Source: Georgenia sp. TF02-10
GTDB taxonomy: Bacteria > Actinomycetota > Actinomycetes > Actinomycetales > Actinomycetaceae
Length of the DNA stretch: 64,000 nucleotides
Direction: 5' to 3'
Assembly: GCF_022759505.1 (NCBI RefSeq)
Contig: NZ_CP094289.1
Span: 1,364,001-1,428,000, forward strand
In this document: piece after piece, positions 44,823-53,190 of the stretch
Layout of the letters: each line of letters opens with the position of its first letter
Position numbering within the stretch: the stretch's first letter is position 1
The notes under the pieces: model-generated
The model's database searches: none
The model's input: only the letters and a program-made list of their open reading frames with translations
What the model was told of the DNA's origin: nothing
Position numbers and translations under genes: made by a program

Positions 44823-45906
44823 GGGGCACACGGTCCACCGGCTCGCGCACGCCTTCGCCGAGCTCTTCGGCGGCCAGCGGCTCGCCGCCTGCTCTCCGCA
44901 GGGCCGGTTCGCCGCCGGCGCCGACCTCCTGGACGGTCGGGTGCTGGCCGGCACCGAGGCCCACGGCAAGCAGCTCTTCCTGGCGTTCGCGCCGCCGGAC
45001 GGCCACGACGGCCAGGACGGCCAGGACGGGCGGGCCGGCCCGGTCCCCGGCGACGTCGGGGTCGTGCCCGGCCTGGTGCCCGCCGGCGCCGTCGCCGGCC
45101 CGGCGGGCAGCGCCGCCGGCTCCGCCGGCGGCCGCACCGACGACGGCACCCCGGCCGAGAGCGGCAGGCCCGGCGCGGGCGCGCCGACGGCGGACCTGCG
45201 GTGGCTGCGGGTGCACCTGGGCCTGTACGGGTCCTGGACGTTCGACGGCGACGCCGACTTCCGTGCCCCGCACGCCATCGGTGCCCCGCGCCGCCGGGTC
45301 GCCGAGGAGGAGGTGGCCGTCGCCGCCGGCACCGACCAGCGGGACGGCCAGTGGTCGCCACCACCGCCGCGCGGGGCGGTGCGGCTGCGCCTGCTCGGCG
45401 CGCACGGCGTCGCCGACCTCACGGGCCCGACCGCCTGCGAGGTGGTGACCCCGGCGGAGAAGGCCGCCGTGCAGGCCCGCCTCGGGCCGGACCCGCTGCG
45501 CCCGGACGGCGACGCCGCGCGCTTCGTGGCCGCGGTCCGGGCCCGCCGCCGCCCGGTGGGCGAGCTGCTCATGGACCAGGCGGTGATCGCCGGCGTCGGC
45601 AACATCTACCGCGCGGAGTCGCTGTACCGGGCCCGGGTGCACCCGCGCCGGCTCGGCAAGGACGTCCCGGCGGCCCGGCTGCGGCAGGTGTGGGCCGACC
45701 TGGCCGAGCTCATGGCCGACGGCGTGCGGACCGGCGCCATCGTCACCACCCGTCCGGAGGACCGCCGCAGCGACGCCGACCGGTGGTACGTCTACCACCG
45801 CACCGGCGAGCCCTGCCTGGTCTGCGGCACGCGGGTCCAGGAGGCGGAGATGGCGGGCCGGCGCGTGTTCTGGTGCCCCCGCTGCCAGCGCGCCCCGCGC
45901 GGGTAG
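44815..45906 (+). CDS. Fpg/Nei-family DNA glycosylase (Nei2-like)
   Basis: A 363-residue bifunctional glycosylase/AP lyase family member. After Met removal the N terminus is PEGHTVHRLA, with the catalytic Pro-Glu. Further motifs are EAHGKQLFL, the helix-two-turn-helix region AVIAGVGNIYRAESLYRARV, and a C-terminal zinc finger CLVCGTRVQ...CPRCQ. A Gly/Ala-rich insertion at about residues 62-125 enlarges it beyond the usual ~270 residues. It should remove oxidised pyrimidines. It corresponds in position to Rv2464c. ATG 44815 overlaps the ATL stop. Confidence 0.92.
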   Translation: MPEGHTVHRLAHAFAELFGGQRLAACSPQGRFAAGADLLDGRVLAGTEAHGKQLFLAFAPPDGHDGQDGQDGRAGPVPGDVGVVPGLVPAGAVAGPAGSAAGSAGGRTDDGTPAESGRPGAGAPTADLRWLRVHLGLYGSWTFDGDADFRAPHAIGAPRRRVAEEEVAVAAGTDQRDGQWSPPPPRGAVRLRLLGAHGVADLTGPTACEVVTPAEKAAVQARLGPDPLRPDGDAARFVAAVRARRRPVGELLMDQAVIAGVGNIYRAESLYRARVHPRRLGKDVPAARLRQVWADLAELMADGVRTGAIVTTRPEDRRSDADRWYVYHRTGEPCLVCGTRVQEAEMAGRRVFWCPRCQRAPRG

Positions 45907-45923
45907 GCGCGGCCCCGAGGCGG

Positions 45924-45948
45924 GCGCCCGGCCGGGCCGCCCGGCCGG
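45924..45948. terminator. Paired palindromes between nei and cysE
   Basis: Two identical GCCCGGCCGGGC palindromes (45,924-45,935 and 45,937-45,948) lie in the 44-bp gap between convergent genes. Either alone or paired together they could form a bidirectional terminator hairpin. Confidence 0.5.
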
Positions 45949-45950
45949 GC

Positions 45951-46538
45951 TCAGATGTAGATCGCCGGGTCGGCGTAGGGGTCCGGGGCCGGCTGGCGGG
46001 GCGCGGGCCGGGGCCGGGCGGGCACGCCCACGGCGACGGCGCCCGGCGGGATGTCCTTGACCACCACGGCGTTGGCCCCGACCTTCGCGTCGGCGCCGAT
46101 GCTGACCGGGCCGAGGACCTTGGCGCCGGCGCCGATGACGGCGCGGTCGCCGACCGTCGGGTGCCGCTTCCCGCGGCTCATCGACACCCCGCCCAGGGTG
46201 GTGCCGTGGAACAGCACGACGTCCTCGCCCACCTCGGCGGTCTCCCCGATGACCACCCCCATGCCGTGGTCGATGAACAGCCGCCGGCCCAGCACCGCGC
46301 CCGGGTGGATCTCGATCCCGGTCAGCGCCCGGCCCAGCTGGGAGAGCAGCCGGGCGGGCAGCTTCAGCAGCGGGTGGGCGTGCCACATCCGGTGCGCGAG
46401 CCGGTGGATCCACAGGGCGTGCACCCCGGGGTACCCCAGCGCCACCTCCAGCAGGCTGCGCGCCGCCGGGTCGCGGCGGCGCGCAGCGCGCAGGTCCTCC
46501 AGCAGCAGCTGCCGGAAGGGCACCGGGGAGTTGTGCAC
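45951..46538 (-). CDS. cysE: Serine O-acetyltransferase
   Basis: A 195-residue CysE that makes O-acetylserine for cysteine synthesis. An N-terminal helical part precedes the left-handed hexapeptide helix ([40 protein letters not shown]). Catalytic His-Asp residues lie in [14 protein letters not shown] and LFHGTTLGG. The protein ends PYADPAIYI; a C-terminal Ile is what inserts into the CysK active site in cysteine synthase complexes. Start GTG 46538 is one base after the cysK stop, so it is the second gene of the cysK operon. Confidence 0.94.
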   Translation of the reverse strand: MHNSPVPFRQLLLEDLRAARRRDPAARSLLEVALGYPGVHALWIHRLAHRMWHAHPLLKLPARLLSQLGRALTGIEIHPGAVLGRRLFIDHGMGVVIGETAEVGEDVVLFHGTTLGGVSMSRGKRHPTVGDRAVIGAGAKVLGPVSIGADAKVGANAVVVKDIPPGAVAVGVPARPRPAPRQPAPDPYADPAIYI

Positions 46539-46539
46539 G

Positions 46540-47475
46540 TCAGTCGACCAGGCCCTCGAACAGCACCGTGGAGAGGTAGCGCTCGCCGAAGTCGGGCAGC
46601 ACGACGACGATCGTCTGGCCCGCGCTCTCGGGCCGGTTGGCCACGTTGACCGCCGCGGCGAGGGCGGTGCCGGACGAGATCCCGACGAGCAGGCCCTCCT
46701 CGGTGGCCGCCCGGCGGGCGAAGCGCACCGAGGTCTCGACGTCGACGTCGAGCACCTCGTCGTAGACGGCGGTGTCCAGCACGTCCGGCACGAAGTTCGC
46801 CCCGAGGCCCTGGATCTTGTGCGGCCCCGGCTGCCCGCCGGTCAGGATCGGGGACTCGGCCGGCTCCACCGCGACCATCCGCACGCCGGGCTTGCGCTCC
46901 TTCAGGACCTGGCCGACGCCGGTGATGGTGCCGCCGGTGCCGATCCCGGAGACGACGGTGTCGACGGTGCCGTCGGTGTCCGCCCAGATCTCCTCGGCGG
47001 TGGTGCGCCGGTGGATCTCCGGGTTGGCCGGGTTGGCGAACTGCCGGGCCAGGACGGCGCCGGGCCGCTCGGCGGCGATCGCCTCGGCCCGGGCGACGGC
47101 GCCCTTCATGCCTTCCGCCGCGGGGGTGAGGACGAGCTCGGCGCCGAACGCCCGGAGCAGGGCGCGGCGCTCCTTGCTCATCGACTCGGGCATGGCCAGC
47201 ACGACCTGGTACCCGCGGGCCGCGCCCACCATGGCCAGCGCGATGCCGGTGTTGCCCGAGGTCGCCTCGACGATGGTGCCGCCGGGCGGAAGCTCGCCCG
47301 AGGCCGCGGCCGCGTCAACGATCGCGACGCCGATGCGGTCCTTGACCGAGTTGGCGGGGTTGTAGAACTCGAGCTTGGCGAGCACGGTCGCGTCCGCACC
47401 GTCGGTGATGCGGTTCAGCCGCACCAGCGGGGTGCGGCCGACGAGCGCGGTGACGTCCTGGTAGATGGTGGCCAT
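46540..47475 (-). CDS. cysK: Cysteine synthase A
   Basis: A 311-residue PLP-dependent O-acetylserine sulfhydrylase. The PLP lysine is in [11 protein letters not shown], the substrate loop is [14 protein letters not shown], and the phosphate-binding loop is [15 protein letters not shown]. It joins sulfide to O-acetylserine made by CysE next door. ATG 47475 ([20 protein letters not shown]) has GGAAGGA upstream; an in-frame extension upstream is not conserved. A cysteine-containing leader ORF and hairpin precede the gene and probably regulate it. Confidence 0.95.
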   Translation of the reverse strand: MATIYQDVTALVGRTPLVRLNRITDGADATVLAKLEFYNPANSVKDRIGVAIVDAAAASGELPPGGTIVEATSGNTGIALAMVGAARGYQVVLAMPESMSKERRALLRAFGAELVLTPAAEGMKGAVARAEAIAAERPGAVLARQFANPANPEIHRRTTAEEIWADTDGTVDTVVSGIGTGGTITGVGQVLKERKPGVRMVAVEPAESPILTGGQPGPHKIQGLGANFVPDVLDTAVYDEVLDVDVETSVRFARRAATEEGLLVGISSGTALAAAVNVANRPESAGQTIVVVLPDFGERYLSTVLFEGLVD

Positions 47476-47561
47476 GGTGGTCCTTCCGTTCGGGGGGAGC
47501 GGCACGACGGCGCCGTGCCAGGGCCGGTGGTCGGCCGGGGAGTGGTCGGCGGGCGGGAACC

Positions 47562-47606
47562 AGAGCGCCAGGCGTGCGGCAGGCGCACCCTTGAGCCGGG
47601 CGCTCT
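47562..47606 (-). promoter_or_regulatory. Hairpin at the stop codon of the cysK leader ORF
   Basis: AGAGCGCC (47,606-47,599, minus strand) begins within the UAG stop of the leader ORF and pairs perfectly with GGCGCTCT (47,569-47,562). Inner complementary segments GGTGCG and CGCACGCC extend the fold. A ribosome on the leader ORF would cover its 5' arm, so leader translation can decide whether it forms. Confidence 0.55.
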
Positions 47607-47664
47607 ACCGACAGGAACGGCAAGCGGGCAGCGCACGGGGGCCAGCGGCGAGCGAGCAGCCCAT
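47605..47664 (-). CDS. Putative cysteine-containing leader peptide of the cysK operon
   Basis: A 19-codon ORF, MGCSLAAGPRALPACRSCR, with three Cys codons, two of them near the end (ACRSC). A good ribosome site (GGAAGGA, 7-8 bases before the ATG) is present. It lies 130 bases before cysK. Cys-rich leader ORFs that make downstream sulfur genes respond to cysteine supply are known in mycobacteria. Here the terminal Cys codons lie directly before a hairpin, as expected if ribosome slowing at Cys codons changes folding. Function is inferred and untested; the peptide does not have a run of consecutive Cys codons. Confidence 0.55.
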   Translation of the reverse strand: MGCSLAAGPRALPACRSCR

Positions 47665-47702
47665 GCGGCGTCCTTCCCGGCGTGCGGCTTGAAACCTCAA
47701 CA

Positions 47703-47708
47703 ACCCTA
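47703..47708 (-). promoter_or_regulatory. Possible -10 element of the cysK leader transcript
   Basis: TAGGGT on the minus strand would start transcription near 47,696, about 32 bases before the leader ORF ATG. No convincing -35 hexamer is seen. Weak prediction. Confidence 0.3.
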
Positions 47709-47871
47709 GCCGGTGGGCCCCGGGGCCGCACTCCCGCGCCCGGGCCCCGTCCGCATCCCCGCCCGGGCCCCGGTCCGCGCCCCCGCCCGGGGCCCCGGTC
47801 CGCGTCCCCGCCCGGGCGGCGGCACCGGCGGGCGCCTACGCTCGGAGGACCTGGATCGCGGGAGGTGAGGC

Positions 47872-48225
47872 ATGGGCAAGCTCTCGTTCGTCGTCGGTGC
47901 CGGGCTGGGGTACGTGCTCGGCGCCCGCGCCGGCCGCGGCCGGTACGAGGCGCTCCGGCGGGCCGTCGGCGGCGTCGTGCGGAACCGTCCGGCCGAGCGC
48001 CAGGACCACGAGCGCCAGGACCACGAGCGGCCGGACCAGGAGCGGGCGGGGCGCCCCCGGCACCTGCGCCCGGAGGTCCCCGACGCCACCACCGCCCCGG
48101 GGTCGCGGCCCAGCGCCCACCCGGGCCCGGCCATGGGCAGCGCCACGGGCGCGGCCGGCGGCGACGGCCAGCCCGGCGACCCGGGGCGAACCACGCCGGC
48201 CGAGCCCTTCCCGCCGGTGTCCTGA
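47872..48225 (+). CDS. YtxH-like small membrane protein
   Basis: A 117-residue protein whose N terminus MGKLSFVVGAGLGYVLGARA and the following RGRYEALRRAVGGVV resemble actinobacterial YtxH-domain proteins with a glycine-zipper-like membrane segment. The rest is low complexity, with a repeated RQDHE unit and a Pro/Gly-rich tail. A GGGAGGTGAGG site precedes ATG 47872. Convergent with the YigZ gene. Role unknown. Confidence 0.65.
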   Translation: MGKLSFVVGAGLGYVLGARAGRGRYEALRRAVGGVVRNRPAERQDHERQDHERPDQERAGRPRHLRPEVPDATTAPGSRPSAHPGPAMGSATGAAGGDGQPGDPGRTTPAEPFPPVS

Positions 48226-48253
48226 CCGGCCGGCTCGCCCGCACGCGTCAGCG

Positions 48254-48889
48254 TCACGCCGGACGCTCCACCACCGTCTCCCCGACAAGCCTCGGCACCG
48301 CCGTGCCGGCGGTCATGGCCGCCACCGCGCTGGTGAGCGCGGCGCCGTCGGCGCTGCGGACCACGAGCTCGACGCCGTCGTCGCCGTACCGGGTCTCCAC
48401 CACCGCGAAGCCGTGCCGGCGCAGCTCGGCCTCCACCCGGCCCGCCTCGGCGTGCCCGAGCCGGACGCTCCAGAGCTCGGTGTGCTCCAGCCGGACCAGC
48501 GGGGCGGCGTCCAGCGCGGCCTGGACGGCCCCGGAGTAGGCGCGCACCAGCCCGCCGGCACCGAGCTTGACCCCGCCGAAGTACCTGCTGACGACGGCGA
48601 CCACGTCGGTGACCCCGGCGCCGCGGAGCACCTGGAGCATGGGCATCCCCGCGGTGCCGGCAGGCTCGCCGTCGTCGGAGGAGCGTTCCACCCGCCCGGG
48701 TCCCGGGCCGCCGACGAGGAACGCCGAGCAGTGGTGCCGGGCGTCCGGGTAGGCGCGGCGCGCCTCGGCGACGACGGCCCGCGCGGCCGGCTCGTCCTCG
48801 GCCCGGCGCAGCCAGGCGAGGAACCGGGACCGGCGCTCGACCAGCTCGACGCGGACGTCGGCGCCGTGGGCGAGGCGAAGCTCCGTCAC
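48254..48889 (-). CDS. YigZ/IMPACT family protein
   Basis: A 211-residue YigZ-type protein. The N-terminal UPF0029/IMPACT domain shows [41 protein letters not shown] and [17 protein letters not shown]. The C-terminal DUF1949-like domain follows. Family members are linked to translation control, but the bacterial role is not firm. Start GTG 48889 places the conserved region at the normal position. Confidence 0.92.
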   Translation of the reverse strand: MTELRLAHGADVRVELVERRSRFLAWLRRAEDEPAARAVVAEARRAYPDARHHCSAFLVGGPGPGRVERSSDDGEPAGTAGMPMLQVLRGAGVTDVVAVVSRYFGGVKLGAGGLVRAYSGAVQAALDAAPLVRLEHTELWSVRLGHAEAGRVEAELRRHGFAVVETRYGDDGVELVVRSADGAALTSAVAAMTAGTAVPRLVGETVVERPA

Positions 48890-49160
48890 CCGGGCAGTAT
48901 CACCGCGATGTCCCACCATGGCTGCCACGTCGCCCCACCGCGCGGCATTAGCGCCACCACCGTCGCGCCACCGGACGGCTGTCGGCCGGACCGATGCCCG
49001 CCGGACCGCCGTCGGCCCGCGCCACCGCCGTAGGAGCAACTGCCGCACCGGGGGCAATCTCACACCTGCGGTAGACTCCTCAGGCTGGCCAGCGGAACCC
49101 GTCCCGTGCGAAGGTTGCCGCTGGCGTATCCCCACCACGTACGAAAGGAGCGGCAAGGGC

Positions 49161-49325
49161 ATGGCAGTTCCCAAGCGCAAGATGTCCCGCAGCAACACCC
49201 GCTCTCGCCGGTCCCAGTGGAAGGCCGAGCTCACCGAGCTCGTCGCCGTCCGCGTCCAGGGCCGCGAGGTCAAGGTGCCGCGGCGGCTCGCCAAGGCTTA
49301 CCAGCGAGGACTCCTGGCCGACTGA
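49161..49325 (+). CDS. rpmF: 50S ribosomal protein L32, cysteine-free form
   Basis: A 54-residue L32. The N terminus [20 protein letters not shown] is typical. The C-terminal part has no CxxC pairs, so it is the zinc-independent form common in actinobacteria. AAAGGAG lies upstream of ATG 49161. A perfect 13-bp hairpin follows the stop. No yceD gene precedes it, unlike the common yceD-rpmF pair. No Zur-like palindrome is visible upstream. Confidence 0.95.
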   Translation: MAVPKRKMSRSNTRSRRSQWKAELTELVAVRVQGREVKVPRRLAKAYQRGLLAD

Positions 49326-49343
49326 TCCCGGCCGGACCCGCGT

Positions 49344-49373
49344 CGACCCCCGCACCGCTCGGTGCGGGGGTCG
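49344..49373 (+). terminator. rpmF terminator hairpin
   Basis: Arms CGACCCCCGCACC (49,344-49,356) and GGTGCGGGGGTCG (49,361-49,373) are exact complements with a GCTC loop, 19 bases after the rpmF stop. Confidence 0.8.
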
Positions 49374-49515
49374 TGCACGTTCGGGGCACGTGCGGCGGCT
49401 GTCAGACGTCGCGGATGGGGTTACCAGATGGGTGTGTGCGGACACCGTAGGGGCGCCGGCGGCGGCGGTGCAGAAGGGTCGTAAAGCGTTGTCATCATTG
49501 ACTTCTTCGCTGTGG

Positions 49516-49586
49516 AGCGGGTGACCAGAATCGAACTGGCACCATCTGCTTGGAAGGCAGAGGCTCTACCATTGAGCTACACCCGC
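49516..49586 (-). tRNA. tRNA-Gly (UCC)
   Basis: The minus strand folds as a complete cloverleaf: acceptor GCGGGTG/CACCCGC, D-arm GCTC/GAGC, anticodon loop CTTCCAA with anticodon UCC, and T-loop TTCGATT. Discriminator U is followed by an encoded CCA (49,515-49,513). It reads glycine GGA/GGG codons. It is divergent from tRNA-Pro. Confidence 0.95.
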
Positions 49587-49705
49587 GCGGCCGTCCGGCG
49601 CTTCCGACAAGTGTAACCAGGACCGCGGGGGCGCCGTCGCCAGGCCCGTAGACTCCGCACCGGGCGCCGACGGTGCACCGGGAGCAGCCCGGGCGCCGAG
49701 CGCAC

Positions 49706-49779
49706 CGGGATGTAGCGCAGCTTGGTAGCGCGTCCGCTTTGGGAGCGGAAGGTCGCGGGTTCAAGTCCCGCCATCCCGA
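49706..49779 (+). tRNA. tRNA-Pro (UGG)
   Basis: Complete cloverleaf: acceptor CGGGATG/CATCCCG, D-arm GCGC/GCGC, anticodon loop TTTGGGA with anticodon UGG, T-arm GCGGG TTCAAGT CCCGC, discriminator A. CCA is not encoded. The C at position 1 is the usual bacterial tRNA-Pro feature. It lies upstream of tig. Confidence 0.95.
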
Positions 49780-50011
49780 CCGGCGAGGCCGCGCACGGCG
49801 CGGACCCCTCGTCGGCGGCATCGGTCGCGACCGGGACCCCGCGAGCACGGGCCCCGCGGCGGTGGCGTCGATCACGGGCCCGACCCGGCCGCGCCCCGGC
49901 AGCCGCCCGTGCCCTAGCATTGGGCGGTCTGCGTGTGCGGCTCCGGGCGCGCGCGCCCACAGCACCCCGCCCTACGGGACCACCGACCACCCGATGACTG
50001 GAGACCACGCA

Positions 50012-51484
50012 GTGAAGAGCGCCGTCGAGAACCTGGAGCCCACCCGGGTCAAGCTGACCGTGGAGGTGTCGTACGACGAGCTCAAGCCGACCCTCGACCA
50101 CGCCTACGCCCACATCGGGGAGCAGGTGAACGTCCCGGGCTTCCGCAGGGGCAAGGTGCCGCCGCGGGTGCTGGAGCAGCGGGTGGGGCGGGCCGCCGTC
50201 ATCGAGCACGCGGTCAACGACGCCGTGCCGGACTTCTACACCCAGGCCGCCCTCGAGGCGGACGTCCGCCCGATGGGCCAGCCCAGCATCGAGGTGACGG
50301 AGATCCCCGCGGTGAAGGGCGCCCCCGGCGGGCAGCTGGTCTTCACCGCCGAGGTCGACGTCCGTCCCCAGATCGACCTGCCCGAGCTGTCCGACATCAC
50401 GCTCACCGTCGACGACGTCACGGTCACCGACGAGGACGTCGAGGCCGCCCTGGACTCCCTGCGCGAGCGGTTCGGCTCCCTCGTCGGGGTGGACCGCCCG
50501 GTCGCCGACGGCGACTTCGTCGTCCTCGACCTCAACGCCACCGTGGGGGAGGAGGAGGTCGACTCCGTCTCCGGCGTGTCCTACCAGGTCGGTTCGGACA
50601 CCATGCTGGACGGCCTCGACGACGCGCTCATCGGCCGCGAGGCCGGCGAGACGACGACCTTCACCACCCGGCTCGCCGGCGGGGATCGCGCCGGGGAGGA
50701 GGCCCAGGTCACCGTCACCCCCACCGCGGTGAAGGAGCGTGAGCTGCCCGAGCCCGACGACGAGTTCGCCCAGGTCGCCTCCGAGTTCGACACGATGGAG
50801 GAGCTGCGCACGGACCTGCGCACCCAGGCCGCCAAGGCCAAGGTCGCCGAGCAGGCCGAGCAGGCGCGGGACCGGCTCCTGGAGCGGCTGCGCGGGGACA
50901 GCGAGATCCCCGTGCCGGCCGGAGTCGTTGACGCCGAGATCGCCCGGCACCTCCAGGCGGAGGGCAAGGACGCGGACGACCCGCACGCGGAGGAGATCCG
51001 CGAGGAGATCGTCGACCTCCTGCGCGACCAGCTGGTCCTGGACGCGCTCGTGGAGGAGCTCGACGTCACGGTTACCCAGGACGAGGTGCTGCGGTTCCTG
51101 GTCACCCAGGCCCAGCAGTACGGCATCGACCCGAACGAGTTCATCCGGGCCGCGGCCGAGGCCGGCCAGATCCAGGCGTTCACCGGCGAGATTGCCCGCG
51201 ACAAGTCCCTCGCCCTCGCGCTGCGCCAGGTGACCGTCACCGACACGTCGGGCAACGCCGTCGACCTGACCGAGTTCGTCGGCTCCGACAACGAGGAAGG
51301 CACGCCCGAGTCCGCTGACTCCCCGGAGTCCGGTGACTCCCCGGAGTCGGCGGACTCGCCGGAGTCTGCCGACTCGCCGGAGTCCGCCCCGTCGGCCCCC
51401 TCCGCGGAGGAGGCCGGCGACGGCGAGGAGCCCGCGGCGGAGGACGGCGAGGAGCCCGCGGCGGGGGACGCCGAGCGGGCGTAA
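50012..51484 (+). CDS. tig: Trigger factor
   Basis: A 490-residue ribosome-associated chaperone and prolyl isomerase. The N-terminal ribosome-binding domain has VPGFRRGKVPPRVLEQRVG (signature GFRxGKxP). The FKBP-like PPIase domain follows (about 150-245, VADGDFVVLDLNA). The C-terminal helical domain ends near residue 430. An acidic tail with ESADSP/ESGDSP repeats and EEPAAEDGEEPAAGD completes it. Start GTG 50012 (VKSAVENLEPTRV) has TGGAG upstream; ATG 49994 is less likely. TAGCAT near 49,915 may be its -10. A perfect terminator follows. Confidence 0.95.
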   Translation: MKSAVENLEPTRVKLTVEVSYDELKPTLDHAYAHIGEQVNVPGFRRGKVPPRVLEQRVGRAAVIEHAVNDAVPDFYTQAALEADVRPMGQPSIEVTEIPAVKGAPGGQLVFTAEVDVRPQIDLPELSDITLTVDDVTVTDEDVEAALDSLRERFGSLVGVDRPVADGDFVVLDLNATVGEEEVDSVSGVSYQVGSDTMLDGLDDALIGREAGETTTFTTRLAGGDRAGEEAQVTVTPTAVKERELPEPDDEFAQVASEFDTMEELRTDLRTQAAKAKVAEQAEQARDRLLERLRGDSEIPVPAGVVDAEIARHLQAEGKDADDPHAEEIREEIVDLLRDQLVLDALVEELDVTVTQDEVLRFLVTQAQQYGIDPNEFIRAAAEAGQIQAFTGEIARDKSLALALRQVTVTDTSGNAVDLTEFVGSDNEEGTPESADSPESGDSPESADSPESADSPESAPSAPSAEEAGDGEEPAAEDGEEPAAGDAERA

Positions 51485-51499
51485 CCGCGCGAGCAGCGT

Positions 51500-51539
51500 A
51501 TGGCCGGGGCCGGCACCGACGGGTGCCGGCCCCGGCCAT
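51500..51539 (+). terminator. tig terminator hairpin
   Basis: Arms 51,500-51,517 and 51,522-51,539 are exact 18-bp complements (ATGGCCGGGGCCGGCACC and its complement) with a four-base loop, followed by CTCTTCG. It lies 15 bases after the tig stop. Confidence 0.85.
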
Positions 51540-51749
51540 CTCTTCGTGGGCAGTCGGGCGGTGGGGCGCTGGCGTGACGATGGGTGGGTGCCGCACGCGG
51601 AGCAGGTCTGGAGCGCGGAGCAGGTGTGGGCCGCGGATGAGCCCCCGCCCGGTGGTGCGCCCGGCCCGGGCCGCGCGTAGCGTGCCAGTGAACCGGGAGC
51701 CGCGGCTGCCGTCGCCGTTCCCACCTACGCCGCACGGAGAGGACGGACG

Positions 51750-52151
51750 ATGAAGACCGCCGAGATGATGAGGACCTACCCCGCCGAGATCAACCTCGAC
51801 CGGGACCTGCTCGCCCGCACGGTGGAGACCCTGGTCGCCTGCTCCCAGGCGTGTACCGCGTGCGCGGACGCCTGCCTGAGCGAGGACATGGTCGCCGAGC
51901 TGCGCAAGTGCATCCGGTCCAACCTGGACTGCGCGGACATCTGCGACACCACCGCCCGGGTGCTGTCCCGGCACACCGGCTACGACGCCAACATCACCCG
52001 GACCATGCTGCAGGCTTGCGGCCAGGCCTGCCGCTCGTGCGGCGAGCAGTGCGAGGCGCACGCCGAGCACCACGAGCACTGCCGGGTCTGCGCGGAGGCC
52101 TGCCGCGCCTGCGAGCAGGCCTGCAACGACCTGCTGGCAGCCGTCGGCTGA
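51750..52151 (+). CDS. Copper-storage-like four-helix-bundle protein
   Basis: A 133-residue Cys-rich protein (about 15 Cys and several His). Helical repeats CSQACTACADACL, LRKCIRSNLDCADICDTTAR, LQACGQACRSCGEQCEAHAE and HCRVCAEACRACEQACNDLL match the four-helix-bundle copper-binding (DUF326/Csp-like) family. Cysteines line the bundle core and store many Cu(I) ions. No signal peptide, so it should be cytosolic. ATG 51750 follows GAGAGGACGG. It stands alone between tig and clpP1, an unusual guest in this conserved block. Confidence 0.9.
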   Translation: MKTAEMMRTYPAEINLDRDLLARTVETLVACSQACTACADACLSEDMVAELRKCIRSNLDCADICDTTARVLSRHTGYDANITRTMLQACGQACRSCGEQCEAHAEHHEHCRVCAEACRACEQACNDLLAAVG

Positions 52152-52537
52152 CCGGGTGCCGGGGGCGCGTCGGCCGGACCGGCAGCGGCCACGGGCGGCG
52201 GCGTCGTCGGGGTGCCGCCCCGCGCCCTGACACGGCCCCGACGAGGGTCGGCCCGGAACCGTTCCGTACCGACCACCGCTGCCGGGCGCCGCGTCGGTCC
52301 ACCCCCGCCCCCGCCGTCGTCGGGCGCGCCGACGGCCCGTCCCCCCACCGCCGTCGGCGCCGGACCGGTCAGTGCCAGACCGCCGCCCCCGGCCCCGCTC
52401 CCACCCCCGCACCCGGTGCGCCGTCAGCGAAAAGGGCCGTCCTGCGGGCGGTTCGGCGCGGCCTGCGCGTTAGTGTCCCTAGACGATCTTCCGACGGCTA
52501 GGACTGCCGGGCGGGACGCCCGGATGAAGGAGCACAC
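52152..52537. other. GC-rich intergenic region before clpP1
   Basis: About 390 bases with no supported gene. Mostly C-rich low-complexity sequence; short ORFs are not protein-like. Near the right end, CCCTAGACGATC (about 52,476) may contain the clpP1 -10 region. No clear ClgR operator was found. Confidence 0.4.
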
Positions 52538-53158
52538 GTGAGCGAGCAGATGCCGCAGGCGAGGTCCGAGAACCCCGGCATGGGCTTGAACGACACCATC
52601 TACAACCGCCTCCTCCGGGAGCGCATCATCTGGCTGGGCTCGGAGGTGCGGGACGAGAACTCCAACGCCATCTGCGCCCAGATGATGCTGCTGGCGGCCG
52701 AGGACCCCGACAAGGACATCTACCTCTACCTGAACACCCCGGGCGGCTCGATCACCGCCGGGATGGCCATCTACGACACCATGCAGTACGTCAAGCCCGA
52801 CGTCGCCACGGTGGCGATGGGCATGGCGGCCTCGATGGGGCAGTTCCTGCTCTCCTCGGGCGCCAAGGGCAAGCGCTACGCCACCCCGCACGCCCGCGTC
52901 ATGATGCACCAGCCCTCCGGCGGCATCGGCGGCACGGCGACGGACATCCGGATCAACGCCCAGCTCATCCTGCACATGAAGCAGGTGCTGGCCGAGCTGA
53001 CCGCCGAGCAGACGGGCAAGACCGTCGAGCAGATCAACGCCGACGCGGACCGCGACCGGTGGTTCACCGCCACCGAGGCGCTGGAGTACGGCTTCATCGA
53101 CCACGTCGTGGAGCACTCCGCCTCCGTCGCCGGCGGCGGCGGGACCGACAGCAAGTGA
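52538..53158 (+). CDS. clpP1: ATP-dependent Clp protease proteolytic subunit 1
   Basis: A 206-residue ClpP serine protease subunit. The catalytic Ser is in [11 protein letters not shown], the His in HARVMMHQP, and the Asp in the following [19 protein letters not shown] region. The oxyanion-loop motif [11 protein letters not shown] is present. In actinobacteria ClpP1 and ClpP2 form a mixed tetradecamer that works with ClpX and ClpC1. Start GTG 52538 has GAAGGAG upstream. clpP2 starts 32 bases after its stop, so the two are one operon. Confidence 0.96.
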   Translation: MSEQMPQARSENPGMGLNDTIYNRLLRERIIWLGSEVRDENSNAICAQMMLLAAEDPDKDIYLYLNTPGGSITAGMAIYDTMQYVKPDVATVAMGMAASMGQFLLSSGAKGKRYATPHARVMMHQPSGGIGGTATDIRINAQLILHMKQVLAELTAEQTGKTVEQINADADRDRWFTATEALEYGFIDHVVEHSASVAGGGGTDSK

Positions 53159-53190
53159 CGCCGCCCCCCACCACCCCTCAGGAGCCCGCA

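Noticed and set aside
47476-47700. A SAM riboswitch or T-box upstream of cysK
   Set aside because: No conserved cores of either class could be recognised (no T-box sequence, no SAM-I or SAM-II motif). The leader ORF with hairpin explains the region better.
49080-49160. A Zur site upstream of the cysteine-free rpmF
   Set aside because: Zinc-free L32 genes are often Zur-regulated, but no palindrome resembling the aztD box is present here.
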